37,353 bases of DNA from Armatimonadota bacterium (lineage in GTDB: Bacteria; Armatimonadota; Hebobacteria; GCA-020354555; CP070648): assembly GCA_020354555.1 (NCBI GenBank), contig CP070648.1, positions 1,824,652 to 1,862,004 of the forward strand, given 5' to 3'. The position numbers were made by a program, and so were the translations under genes. Shown piece after piece: positions 9,282 through 16,977 of this stretch (its first letter is position 1; every line of letters begins with the position of its first letter). Under the pieces are notes generated by a model that was given only the letters and a program-made list of their open reading frames with translations, ran no database searches and was not told where the DNA came from.

Positions 9282-9983
9282 TTACTGGCTGCCGCTGCGG
9301 CGCGAGCCAACCGGGATGATGTACAGCGGCTGCTCCGCAGCAGGCAGACCGAGAACTCTCGCCACCGCACCATCATCGAACGCACCGATGGATACCGAAC
9401 CCAAGCCCAGCGCGACCGCTTGCAGGTGGATATTCTGGCCGACGTGACCGACCTCGATATGCACGTAGCGCTCCGCGCGCGCCCCGTACTTCGCCCGCGT
9501 GCGCTCGTAGATCGCCGCAATCACGATGTCCAGCGGCGCGTCGCGGACCGCCGATTGCCCCAGCGCGGCATTGGCGAGCGCCGCCCGCGCATCCCTCTTC
9601 GAGAGTCGCACCAGCTTGTGGCCCTGCGCAACATAGCGAAACACGCCATCGCGCTTCACCGCATAGACCTCCAGCGGGTACAACGCGCCCGCCGATGGCG
9701 CGGTGCGCAGCCCGCGCGACGGCTCGGTGACGCCTTGCGCCGCCCACAGGAGCTGCCCGACGTGCTCCAACGTCAGGTCTCTCGCCGCAAACTGACGTAT
9801 CGAGCGCCGCCGCGCCAGGGCTTGCTCGACCGCAATAGGCCCAGTCGGCCTGGGCGGTGGCAGGGCAGTCTCGACGCCTGCGCCTGCTTCCGGCGGGCGC
9901 GCGGTCTCCCCGCACCTGACGGCCAGTGCCATGCTGAGGCCTGCGCCGAGGACGACGACGGCAAGTATCCGTGTTGTCTTCAT
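9282..9983 (-). CDS. SagB/ThcOx-type nitroreductase-fold oxidoreductase, exported
   Basis: 233 residues. A hydrophobic N-terminus (~residues 5-22) and a Pro/Ala-rich linker indicate export or membrane anchoring. The catalytic part has the SagB/ThcOx signatures RRRSIRQF (58-65), LLWAAQGVTEPS (78-89) and APSAGALYPLEVYAV (95-109), which build the FMN site of this nitroreductase branch. Family members oxidise azolines to azoles in peptide natural products, but most environmental homologues have no known substrate. No YcaO or precursor peptide is visible here, so peptide-heterocycle work is not supported. A near-perfect Shine-Dalgarno (GGAGGTGA) lies inside the end of the archaemetzincin gene, whose stop is 3 bases before this start. 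Confidence 0.85.
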   Translation of the reverse strand: MKTTRILAVVVLGAGLSMALAVRCGETARPPEAGAGVETALPPPRPTGPIAVEQALARRRSIRQFAARDLTLEHVGQLLWAAQGVTEPSRGLRTAPSAGALYPLEVYAVKRDGVFRYVAQGHKLVRLSKRDARAALANAALGQSAVRDAPLDIVIAAIYERTRAKYGARAERYVHIEVGHVGQNIHLQAVALGLGSVSIGAFDDGAVARVLGLPAAEQPLYIIPVGSRRSGSQ

Positions 9984-9986
9984 GAG

Positions 9987-10592
9987 TCACCTCCGTGCCG
10001 CGCTGAGGTCGAGTTCGCGCCCGCATCGGGCGCAGAAGTCCCGGCTCTTGCGATCCGTGTCCGCGAGCTGATTCGAGAAACGCATGACGCACAGCGCGTC
10101 CGAACAGTGGCCCAGGCCGAGCGTGTGGCCGATCTCGTGCACGGCTTCCTTCACGGCGCGTTGCAGCAGCAGTTCATCGTCCGGACGCCGCCCCCAGAAC
10201 TCCTCCCGCAGCCGCGCCAGGGAAATCACGGCTGTCCGGTCCGAGAAGTCGGCCTGGCCGAAGACGAAGTTGAGGCGGGGCGCGTGGAGATCGGCGCCGG
10301 TCACTGCCAGGGTGTGGGTCGTATCCGGCGGCCGCCGCTTCACGGCTTCTTCAATGAACGCGGTGGCGAGGAACTGGCGCCTGCGATGATGGTAGGCAAA
10401 TGCGGGAAGCGGCAGCGCATCGCGGGCGACCGTCACCGGCATGTGGAGCACCGATTCCGCGCCGACAGCGACCTGCCTGAGCAGGTTGCCGTCCACCTCT
10501 CCGACCGCAACCAGTTCCAACCGCACTTTACCCACCCCGGCGGGCGTTGGTCTTGAACGCGATCTCGCCCGCCCGCGCCGCGCGGGCTTCAT
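9987..10592 (-). CDS. amzA: archaemetzincin-type zinc metalloprotease
   Basis: 201 residues from ATG 10592, which overlaps the stop of the upstream glycosidase gene as ATGA. The zinc motif is complete: HEIGHTLGLGH (152-162) followed by C163-x4-C168-V-M170 and, 16 residues on, C187-x2-C190. This is the archaemetzincin signature, with a catalytic and a second structural zinc. The region PRLNFVFGQADFSDRTAVISL (105-125) also fits the family. No signal peptide is apparent, so a cytoplasmic peptidase is expected. Its first ~20 residues are Arg-rich and the exact start is less certain. Tight coupling to the SagB-type and AmrS genes suggests a shared process. Confidence 0.9.
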   Translation of the reverse strand: MKPARRGRARSRSRPTPAGVGKVRLELVAVGEVDGNLLRQVAVGAESVLHMPVTVARDALPLPAFAYHHRRRQFLATAFIEEAVKRRPPDTTHTLAVTGADLHAPRLNFVFGQADFSDRTAVISLARLREEFWGRRPDDELLLQRAVKEAVHEIGHTLGLGHCSDALCVMRFSNQLADTDRKSRDFCARCGRELDLSAARR

Positions 10593-12667
10593 CGCTCTTT
10601 CACGAACACGGGGCTGCCGGTCAGCGTGAGCTGCACGTGCCCGTCGGTTACAGGGACGGTCGTTTCCACGCCCATGATATCGCACACCACCGCCGCGGCG
10701 CCGCGCCACTCAATGCGCGCCTGTTTCGGCTTGTCGTCCCAGCACCAGCACACGCACACCGCCTTTCCGTCTCTGCGGAACCGAAAGCCGCGGACCTTGT
10801 CGGGTAATCCGGCGATGTCGTCGACGTACTCGGCTTGCTCCACTTGGCGGATCAGCGTCGCCAGCGCGACGAAGGCCGGGCGCGGCGACCATTCGTGGCG
10901 GAAGATGGCAAAACCCGGACCCGCCTCGGCATCGCCCACGTAGTCCCAGAACATGTGCCAGATCAGGACCCTGACATCCTCGGCCATTGCCAGCAGGTAA
11001 GCGCGCACCAGGTACTCCGCCTGCTCGCGCTCGGTGACGTCGGGCGTGCTGTATCCCATCTCTGTGATGTAGAGGTCTTTGCGGACGCCGTATTTCGCCG
11101 CCAGGTCTCTCACGCGGCGCAGGTTCTCGCGGAATTGGCCCGCATCGGGATCCTCAGACGTGTAGGCATGAAGCACGATGGCATCAAGCCATTGCCCCCC
11201 GCCGAGTTCGAAGAACCGCTCCAGGAAATCCCATACGAACGAATACGGGCATGGCCCGAGCACGGTCGCCGTCGGGTCGGCGGCGTGCACCGCCCTGTAC
11301 GTCACCTCGTGCAGCTTGACGACATCTTCGATCGTCCCCATCCAGTACGCGTAGGGCACCGGCTCGTTCCACACCTCGTAAAAGTCAACATCATCCGCGA
11401 CCAGGGAGCAGTAGTACTCCACGAAGCGCCCGTACTCGTCCCAGCTCTTCGGTTTGAACTTCCGGTAATCAACGCGGTCCGGCCGTGAGGTCAGCCACAG
11501 CGGCATGCCGCGGAAGTACAGAATCGGCTCCATGCCCGCGATTCTGTGAAATGCGAACGGCTCGCCAGGCTTCGCAACATACCGGTAGCCGCCCGCCGCG
11601 TCGGGCTCGAAATCCCAGGGCTGGCAGTACGTGCGGTGCCATCGGACGCCGTAGCGGCGGGGTATGTCCAGGCTCCCTACCCAGATGCCGAACACGGACT
11701 CCGGCGGCTCGGCCTCGGCCGCGGGCAAAGGGGGAATGGTGGCCACCCCGAGCGTCTCCTCCCACACCGCTTCCCCCCGGACTTTCAGCAGCGCCTCGAC
11801 ATCGAAGTAGCCGGTCCCGGAGAAGCCCGCCCCGCGCTCGCATTCGCCTTGCGTGTTCGCGGTGAAATCGTGGTGCTGCGACAGAATCTCCGTGCCCCAG
11901 AAGTCGCGCACGATGATAGCGAGTTCCGCCGCCTCCCCGTCGGGCAGGCGCTCCGCGCGTGCGACGACCTCCATGGTCTGCCCGGGCTCAAACAGACAAG
12001 CGGGTCGCGCGCAGTGCAGCGACACCTTCGGCCCGGCGTACTGGGGACGCGCCTGGTACGCCCCGAGTTCGTCAATGGCGAATGCCGTCTCGCTGCCCGG
12101 CGCCACCTGCAGCCACAGGCTGATGGCCGAAATTCGCTCGACATCGAGTTCCTGGTTCGCGTCCTGTTGGCTCTCGAAGTTCCACGCGAAATCCGCGAAT
12201 TCGAGGCCGACGTGCTGCCACTCACCTTGGTTCCGCGACACCACAGGGACGCGCGCCCTGTAATTCGAGCCGCCTGCCTCGTGCAGCAGGAGATACGGTC
12301 GCACGTCGCCGGTCAGGGCCTGCATCCAGAACTGGATCCCCGCGAACTGCGACCAATCGGTCGGCCCCTCGAACCTCCAGACCAGCCGGCACACGTGGCG
12401 CGGAGCGTTCTGTGCGCTCGCGTGAATCCGCACCAGTAGGCTCTGGTTCCCGCCGCGAGCGATGCCGGGACGAAGATCCGTGCGGACCGTCGTTTCCCCT
12501 TCCGTCGCGACTTCACACTTCGGTTCGTCCTCGAAGTCATCCACGACCAGGTCAGGCGGACCTGGCGCGGCGATCGGCCCGCACCGGACCGGCTGGATAG
12601 TGACGCAGACCGCCCATGCCGCAACGAGTGGCACGGCGTAAGCGTAGAAGGGGACGCTCGTCCTCAT
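10589..12667 (-). CDS. secreted clan-A-like glycoside hydrolase with N-terminal sugar-binding domain
   Basis: 692 residues from ATG 12667, preceded by GAGGAG. A signal peptide (residues 1-30) leads to a beta-sandwich resembling a carbohydrate-binding module (~38-210, opening VVDDFED), then an Ig-like segment (~215-310) and a TIM barrel (~325-600). The barrel shows clan GH-A catalytic pairs: YEVWNEP with E435 as likely acid/base and YITEMGYSTPD with E536 as likely nucleophile, and an LHAYTSEDPD strand between them. GH39- or GH5-like enzymes fit; the family cannot be fixed by eye. A short C-terminal beta domain ends at SPVFVKER. It heads the minus cluster running to 6854. Confidence 0.8.
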   Translation of the reverse strand: MRTSVPFYAYAVPLVAAWAVCVTIQPVRCGPIAAPGPPDLVVDDFEDEPKCEVATEGETTVRTDLRPGIARGGNQSLLVRIHASAQNAPRHVCRLVWRFEGPTDWSQFAGIQFWMQALTGDVRPYLLLHEAGGSNYRARVPVVSRNQGEWQHVGLEFADFAWNFESQQDANQELDVERISAISLWLQVAPGSETAFAIDELGAYQARPQYAGPKVSLHCARPACLFEPGQTMEVVARAERLPDGEAAELAIIVRDFWGTEILSQHHDFTANTQGECERGAGFSGTGYFDVEALLKVRGEAVWEETLGVATIPPLPAAEAEPPESVFGIWVGSLDIPRRYGVRWHRTYCQPWDFEPDAAGGYRYVAKPGEPFAFHRIAGMEPILYFRGMPLWLTSRPDRVDYRKFKPKSWDEYGRFVEYYCSLVADDVDFYEVWNEPVPYAYWMGTIEDVVKLHEVTYRAVHAADPTATVLGPCPYSFVWDFLERFFELGGGQWLDAIVLHAYTSEDPDAGQFRENLRRVRDLAAKYGVRKDLYITEMGYSTPDVTEREQAEYLVRAYLLAMAEDVRVLIWHMFWDYVGDAEAGPGFAIFRHEWSPRPAFVALATLIRQVEQAEYVDDIAGLPDKVRGFRFRRDGKAVCVCWCWDDKPKQARIEWRGAAAVVCDIMGVETTVPVTDGHVQLTLTGSPVFVKER

Positions 12668-12988
12668 TGTGTGCCGCCGCTCCTCTTTGCGCTGTCGCAT
12701 CAGACCCATGTGCCGATGATTGCGGTGCACTGCCTGAACCCGTCCGAGTTCCGGCCAATCGTCGTGCGCGCCGAAGTGAACGCTGCGCAACACATACGGT
12801 ACCGCAAACGCCTTATCGCAGCAAGACGCGCGACGATACGACGAGTCGCCTCACTGGAATCACAGCACGCCGTGCACGCCCAAGGAGGCGCGGCGTCTCG
12901 GCCTCAGTTCGCGCGGATTGCTCGGCACGGTACATGCGCGGGGAGGAAAAGCCGGCATTGGTGCGGAATGCGCGAGGCATTCGACATC
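12668..12988. promoter_or_regulatory. divergent intergenic region
   Basis: Between the minus glycosidase gene and the plus GatZ-like gene. Open frames here have poor protein character. It must hold promoters for both directions, but no clear -35/-10 pair could be picked. Confidence 0.4.
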
Positions 12989-13013
12989 TGTCGCGCACCG
13001 CGCGACAAGGAGG
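12989..13013 (+). promoter_or_regulatory. hairpin abutting the ribosome-binding site of the 13026 gene
   Basis: TGTCGCG (12989-12995) and CGCGACA (13001-13007) form a perfect 7-bp stem with loop CACCG. The last base of the stem is the first base of the Shine-Dalgarno AAGGAGG (13007-13013), 12 bases before ATG 13026 and 9 before an in-frame TTG at 13023. It could be an operator or an mRNA element affecting initiation. Confidence 0.35.
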
Positions 13014-13025
13014 CGTACGGAATTG

Positions 13026-14312
13026 ATGAGTCGCTCGCAGCACGACTTGAGAGCTGAGGACATCGTGGCCCGCTTGCTGGCCCGTTACGAGCAGGACGGC
13101 TGGGCGCCGACGTTGCTCGGGGTGGGGCCGATGTCATCCCGCGTCGTCCGCGCCGCCCTGGAGGTGGGCAAGGAGGCGGACTGCCCGGTCATGCTCATCG
13201 CCAGCCGCAACCAGGTGGACTCGGCCGCTTTCGGCGGCGGCTATGCCGAACACTGGACGCAGCAGACGTTCGCCGAAGCGATCTACTCCCTCGCCGACGA
13301 AATCGGCTTCGACGGACTCCTCTACATCTGTCGCGACCACGGCGGCCCGTGGCACCGGGACGAGGAGCTGCGCGGCAAACTAGCTCTGGATCAGGCGATG
13401 GCCAGCGGCATCGCGTCGTTCGCGGCCGATGTCGAAGCGGGGTTCCACCTGCTCCACGTGGATCCCACGCGCGACCCGTCGGGCACCGTCGGGCTCGCGA
13501 CCGTCATCGAGCGCAGCCTGGCATTGGTGCAGGCAATCGAGGGCGCCCGCGAGCAACGCGGCTTGCCGCGGGTGTCGTACGAAATCGGCACCGAGGAAAC
13601 CAGCGGCGGGCTGACCGCTGACGCCGCCTTCGCAAGCTTCATCACCGATTTGCTCGGCCGCTTCGCCGCCCAGCGGCTCCCGCGTCCGGCTTTCATCGTC
13701 GGCCAGACCGGCACGCTTATCAAGATGCGCGAGAACATCGGCACCTTCGACGGCGACACGGCCCGACGACTCGCCGCCATAGCCCGTGACAACGGCCTCG
13801 GGTTCAAGGAGCACAACGCGGACTACCTCTCCGACGACATTCTGGCCGAGCATCCAGGCCTGGGCATCACCGCCGCCAACGTCGCGCCCGAGTTCGGCGC
13901 GGCGGAAACGCAGGCCTTGTTCGACCTGGCTGACCGCGAGGCCGCCGCGATAGGGGAGAACTCGCGGAGCGATATGCACCCGTCCGATCTTCGCCCGGTC
14001 GTCGAAGAGAAGGTCCTCGCCAGCGGTCGCTGGGTCAAATGGCTGCGTCCCGCGGAGAAAGGCACGACGGAAGACGATCTGCGCCGCGACGACGCCCGCC
14101 GAGCGCAAGTGGCCCTGGTGTGCGGGCATTATACGTTCACCGACCCGCAGGTGCAGTCAGCTCGCGAGCGCCTCTATGCCAACGCCAGGCACCTCGGGAT
14201 CGCGCCCGACCCGGAACGCGAAGTGCTGGACGCCGTCAAAGCCAGCATCGCGCATTACGTCGAGCCGTTCCGCCTGGCGGGGCTGACCACCTGGCTGCGA
14301 GCCGGCCGCTGA
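13026..14312 (+). CDS. GatZ/KbaZ-like tagatose-bisphosphate aldolase non-catalytic subunit family protein
   Basis: 428 residues, cytoplasmic. The sequence matches GatZ/KbaZ proteins: GVGPMSSRVVRAALE near 24, MLIASRNQVD near 57, ICRDHGGPWHRDEEL near 100, then SYEIGTEETSGG and FIVGQTGTLIKM, and a C-terminal SIAHYVEPFRLAG. In enterobacteria this subunit supports the class II aldolase GatY/KbaY in galactitol or N-acetylgalactosamine breakdown. No GatY/KbaY-like gene is in the window. Orphan members may act alone or on a different sugar phosphate; this is inference. An ACT-domain gene follows 101 bases later. The start could also be the in-frame TTG at 13023. Confidence 0.85.
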   Translation: MSRSQHDLRAEDIVARLLARYEQDGWAPTLLGVGPMSSRVVRAALEVGKEADCPVMLIASRNQVDSAAFGGGYAEHWTQQTFAEAIYSLADEIGFDGLLYICRDHGGPWHRDEELRGKLALDQAMASGIASFAADVEAGFHLLHVDPTRDPSGTVGLATVIERSLALVQAIEGAREQRGLPRVSYEIGTEETSGGLTADAAFASFITDLLGRFAAQRLPRPAFIVGQTGTLIKMRENIGTFDGDTARRLAAIARDNGLGFKEHNADYLSDDILAEHPGLGITAANVAPEFGAAETQALFDLADREAAAIGENSRSDMHPSDLRPVVEEKVLASGRWVKWLRPAEKGTTEDDLRRDDARRAQVALVCGHYTFTDPQVQSARERLYANARHLGIAPDPEREVLDAVKASIAHYVEPFRLAGLTTWLRAGR

Positions 14313-14413
14313 GGACAGTGCGTAAAGTGACAATGGCGTGCCGGAAGCACAAGGGAACGCGGGCATGATCCGTCGAAGAGTCCCGACACATCGGTGACAA
14401 GGAGGAAACGACA

Positions 14414-14800
14414 ATGCCACGTGCGACACAGCTATCCGTGTGCCTCGAAAACAAGCCGGGGCAACTCGCGAAGGTGGCGGGCGCCCTGAAGCGGGCGAAG
14501 GTCAACATCCTCGCCATCTCGGTTGTGGACAGCGCCGACACCGGGGTGGTGCGCCTGGTGACCGACAACACCGCCAAGGCGGCACGGGCCCTGACCCGCA
14601 GCGGGATGAAGCCGATGCGCCAGTCCGTGCTCGTCGTGTATCCGCCCAACGTGCCCGGCGCGATGGAGGGCCTCTCGGCGAAGCTGGCCAAGGCCGGAGT
14701 CAACATCAACTACTCCTACGGCAGCGCCCCGAAGCGGATGAAAGACGGCATGCTCGTCCTCGGCGTGGACAAGCTCGACAAGGCGCTCAAGGCGGTGTGA
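14414..14800 (+). CDS. tandem ACT-domain protein
   Basis: 128 residues with a strong ribosome site (AGGAGG about 8 bases upstream). Two ACT-like beta-alpha-beta units are visible: residues ~5-65, opening LSVCLENKPGQLAKVAGAL, and ~70-128, with NVPGAMEGLSAKLAKAGVNI. The proline-glycine turns (KPG, VPG) are at the usual ligand loops. There is no catalytic domain, so this is a stand-alone small-molecule sensor of the type that binds amino acids. It follows the GatZ-like gene on the same strand and may be co-transcribed; ligand and partner are unknown. Confidence 0.85.
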   Translation: MPRATQLSVCLENKPGQLAKVAGALKRAKVNILAISVVDSADTGVVRLVTDNTAKAARALTRSGMKPMRQSVLVVYPPNVPGAMEGLSAKLAKAGVNINYSYGSAPKRMKDGMLVLGVDKLDKALKAV

Positions 14801-14805
14801 GAATT

Positions 14806-14825
14806 CGCCGGTCCGCGGGACGGCG
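14806..14825. terminator. hairpin between convergent genes
   Basis: CGCCGGTCC (14806-14814) and GGACGGCG (14818-14825) form an 8-bp stem with one bulged G and a GCG loop, 5 bases after the ACT gene stop. No U-tract. Likely termination element for the plus-strand pair, facing the methyltransferase gene that ends at 14872. Confidence 0.4.
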
Positions 14826-14871
14826 CCAACAGCCGAGGCGCGACCTCTGGCGTGGGCTGATTCGCGTCGCG

Positions 14872-15573
14872 CTACCATACGCCCGGCAGCAGGCGATGGC
14901 GCGTGCGCCGGGCGTATTCTGCGTAGCCGGGAAGCTCTTCACGCAGCGTTCGGTCCTCAAACGCAGTGCGCAGCACGACGAGAATCCCCAGCAGCGCGAC
15001 CGGGACGTAGGTCCACACCGACCCAAGGATCAGCGGCCAGCCCGCCATCATCACGAGCAACCCCACATACATCGGATGGCGCACCATGCGATACGGGCCC
15101 GAGGTGATGACGGTGTGCCCGCGGTCGTCCTGGATGCGAACCGTCCGCTCGAGGTACGGGTTCGTCGCCATCGCCCACGCCATCGGGACATCGCCTAACA
15201 GGTGCAGCGCTGCCCCGACGTAGAGCCACCCCAGCGGCAGCGAGGACCAGCCGAATCGCACCGCATCGAGCCCCGGCACGATGAGAATCGCCAACGACAC
15301 CGGAATGGCGACGGCCATAAACACCCTGTCGAACGACTTGCTCGCCTCGTCTTTCTTGAGTCGCTCGCGCAGCAGCCGCGGGTTACTGCGCAGGATCACG
15401 ATGAGGTTGGCCGCGACCGTCAACAGCATGAGCCCAAACAGGATCCACGCCCGCGTCCAACCGATGCGCCCCGCTGATATGAAGAGCACCGCGAACAGGC
15501 TCGTCCGGACGATTCCACGCAGGGCCAGCTTCCACGTCGGCTCGGCGGCATACGCTCGAACCGTTTCCGCCAT
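14872..15573 (-). CDS. isoprenylcysteine carboxyl methyltransferase (ICMT)-like membrane protein
   Basis: 233 residues with about five membrane helices. The C-terminal half has the ICMT/PEMT signature: SGPYRMVRHPMYVGLL (158-172), then a helix and EELPGYAEYARRTRHRLLPGVW-like ending with the conserved Glu and Tyr that contact S-adenosylmethionine. In bacteria such proteins methylate unknown small or lipid substrates at the inner membrane; prenylated-protein methylation is not expected. GGAGAT lies upstream of ATG 15573. The sialidase-like gene ends 47 bases upstream on the same strand, so co-transcription is plausible without a clear functional link. Confidence 0.85.
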   Translation of the reverse strand: MAETVRAYAAEPTWKLALRGIVRTSLFAVLFISAGRIGWTRAWILFGLMLLTVAANLIVILRSNPRLLRERLKKDEASKSFDRVFMAVAIPVSLAILIVPGLDAVRFGWSSLPLGWLYVGAALHLLGDVPMAWAMATNPYLERTVRIQDDRGHTVITSGPYRMVRHPMYVGLLVMMAGWPLILGSVWTYVPVALLGILVVLRTAFEDRTLREELPGYAEYARRTRHRLLPGVW

Positions 15574-15620
15574 ATCAGGATCTCCATCTCCATCACACCG
15601 CGCCGGCCCCCGCCCCGGTT

Positions 15621-16727
15621 CTACCGCGCGCCTGGGGCGAGCGCGTCAAGCTCTGCGAGCGTGAAGCGCACGCTCACCACGAACGGCTCTTCGCCCTCGA
15701 TCCAGTGCCCGTACGTCGTCGTGACGAAGGTGCCGTCGGGCAGCACCTCGACGCCGGGATACGCGCAGTCCGCACCGCGATGGTTCTGCATCAGCCGCAC
15801 GCGGTACTGGCCTTCGCGGCCGGCGACGATGTCATCATACGTGCCGACCCAACCGACCCAGTCACCCTGCGTCGGGCTCTCCAGCGTCTGGTCACGGAAG
15901 GAGATGAACAACCTCCCGTCGGGCGCATACTTGCCGACGTGGCGATCACCGGTCAGCGCGCCGGGCAATTCCCGCGGCTCCGTCCACGTCTCGCCTTCAT
16001 CGTCGGAGAAGATGACGAACGAGTTGCGGGTGCGGCTGTTCTCGCGGAAGAGCACGGCGAGTTGATCCCCGTCCGGGGAGCGGATCAATCCCGGCTCGCA
16101 TAGATGGACCTTGGGATGCGACGCGACGGGCGATGGCTGGCTCCAGGTCAGCCCGCCGTCGGCCGACAGCGTCTTGTACGCGATGAACACCGGCGGATCC
16201 GCACTCTGTTCGGCCTCGCGAAGGAAGCGGCCGTCGTCGTGGAACAGGGCCATATAACGCCCATCCCGCAAGCGTTCCACCGAGGCCATCGTGACCACAC
16301 CGCCGAAGTCGCCGATCGGCGCCAGCGGCGTCCACGTGACGCCGTCGTCCTCCGACACGGACATGCGGATCGGATACAGGCCGGAGAAAACGATCAAGCG
16401 CCTCTTTCCATCTCGCGGGTCGATCACGCGATGGATGGTCGGCGTCTCCTTGGACGTCGCCCAGTTGTCCGGCACGGGAAGCCGGTCACTCCACGTCAGC
16501 CCGCCGTCGGTGCTGCGCTTCATGTGAATCCGGCCCCTCCCGTGGCCGGCGGGGTACACCGCGATCATCGTCTTGCCGTCTTCGAGCAGCACCGTCGTCG
16601 GATGGCCCAGATACTGGCCCGGCTCTCGGTCCACCACGACCTGTCGCTGCGCGTCGCCGGCAAGATCTATGATCGGGATGGTGTAGCCTTTGAGCGGGGA
16701 TGGGGGAGGCGGCGAAGCATGAGACAT
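15621..16727 (-). CDS. sialidase-like six-bladed propeller (BNR/Asp-box) protein
   Basis: 368 residues from ATG 16727, with GAGGA upstream. Four Asp-box repeats (S-x-D-x-G-x-T-W pattern) are clear: STDGGLTW (72-79), SEDDGVTW (125-132), SADGGLTW (188-195) and SDDEGETW (241-248). These mark the sialidase superfamily propeller. The opening strand GHPTTVLLEDGKTMIAVYPAGHGRG is typical of the planctomycete-type exo-alpha-sialidase annotation group. The full sialidase arginine triad could not be assigned, so true neuraminidase activity is uncertain. There is no signal peptide from this start; an open frame reaching 17003 overlaps the divergent gene and is rejected. It may act on imported saccharides in the cytoplasm. 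Confidence 0.75.
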   Translation of the reverse strand: MSHASPPPPSPLKGYTIPIIDLAGDAQRQVVVDREPGQYLGHPTTVLLEDGKTMIAVYPAGHGRGRIHMKRSTDGGLTWSDRLPVPDNWATSKETPTIHRVIDPRDGKRRLIVFSGLYPIRMSVSEDDGVTWTPLAPIGDFGGVVTMASVERLRDGRYMALFHDDGRFLREAEQSADPPVFIAYKTLSADGGLTWSQPSPVASHPKVHLCEPGLIRSPDGDQLAVLFRENSRTRNSFVIFSDDEGETWTEPRELPGALTGDRHVGKYAPDGRLFISFRDQTLESPTQGDWVGWVGTYDDIVAGREGQYRVRLMQNHRGADCAYPGVEVLPDGTFVTTTYGHWIEGEEPFVVSVRFTLAELDALAPGAR

Positions 16728-16785
16728 TGGCGTGATCCTCGATTCTATTGCGCTGGCAGTCCAGACCTTCGCGTGAAATAGTAAC

Positions 16786-16803
16786 CCGATCCGGCCGGAT
16801 CGG
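16786..16803. promoter_or_regulatory. 18-bp perfect palindrome, candidate operator
   Basis: CCGATCCGGCCGGATCGG is fully self-complementary. It lies in the 250-base gap between the divergent sialidase-like (start 16727) and 16978 genes, 59 bases from the first. Size and placement suit a dimeric repressor or activator controlling both. Confidence 0.45.
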
Positions 16804-16977
16804 CAACTCATCGCGTTTGCGCGGGTTCCGCGGCGTGTCACTGCGACGGCTAATCTGCGTGATGCCGGCGGCGAACCCACCCCCGCCCTCTCGGGCGACG
16901 CGTCGCGCAGGGAAGCCGGCCTTGCCGACGAATCACCTGCCAGACCGAGCACCGCCATCCCGCACAGGAGACGTGCC

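Noticed and set aside
8583-10556. A 657-codon open frame on the plus strand
   Set aside because: It lies opposite AmrS, SagB-type and archaemetzincin genes, whose motifs are complete; its own product is Arg/Ala-rich without domain features. GC-rich DNA often gives such antisense frames.
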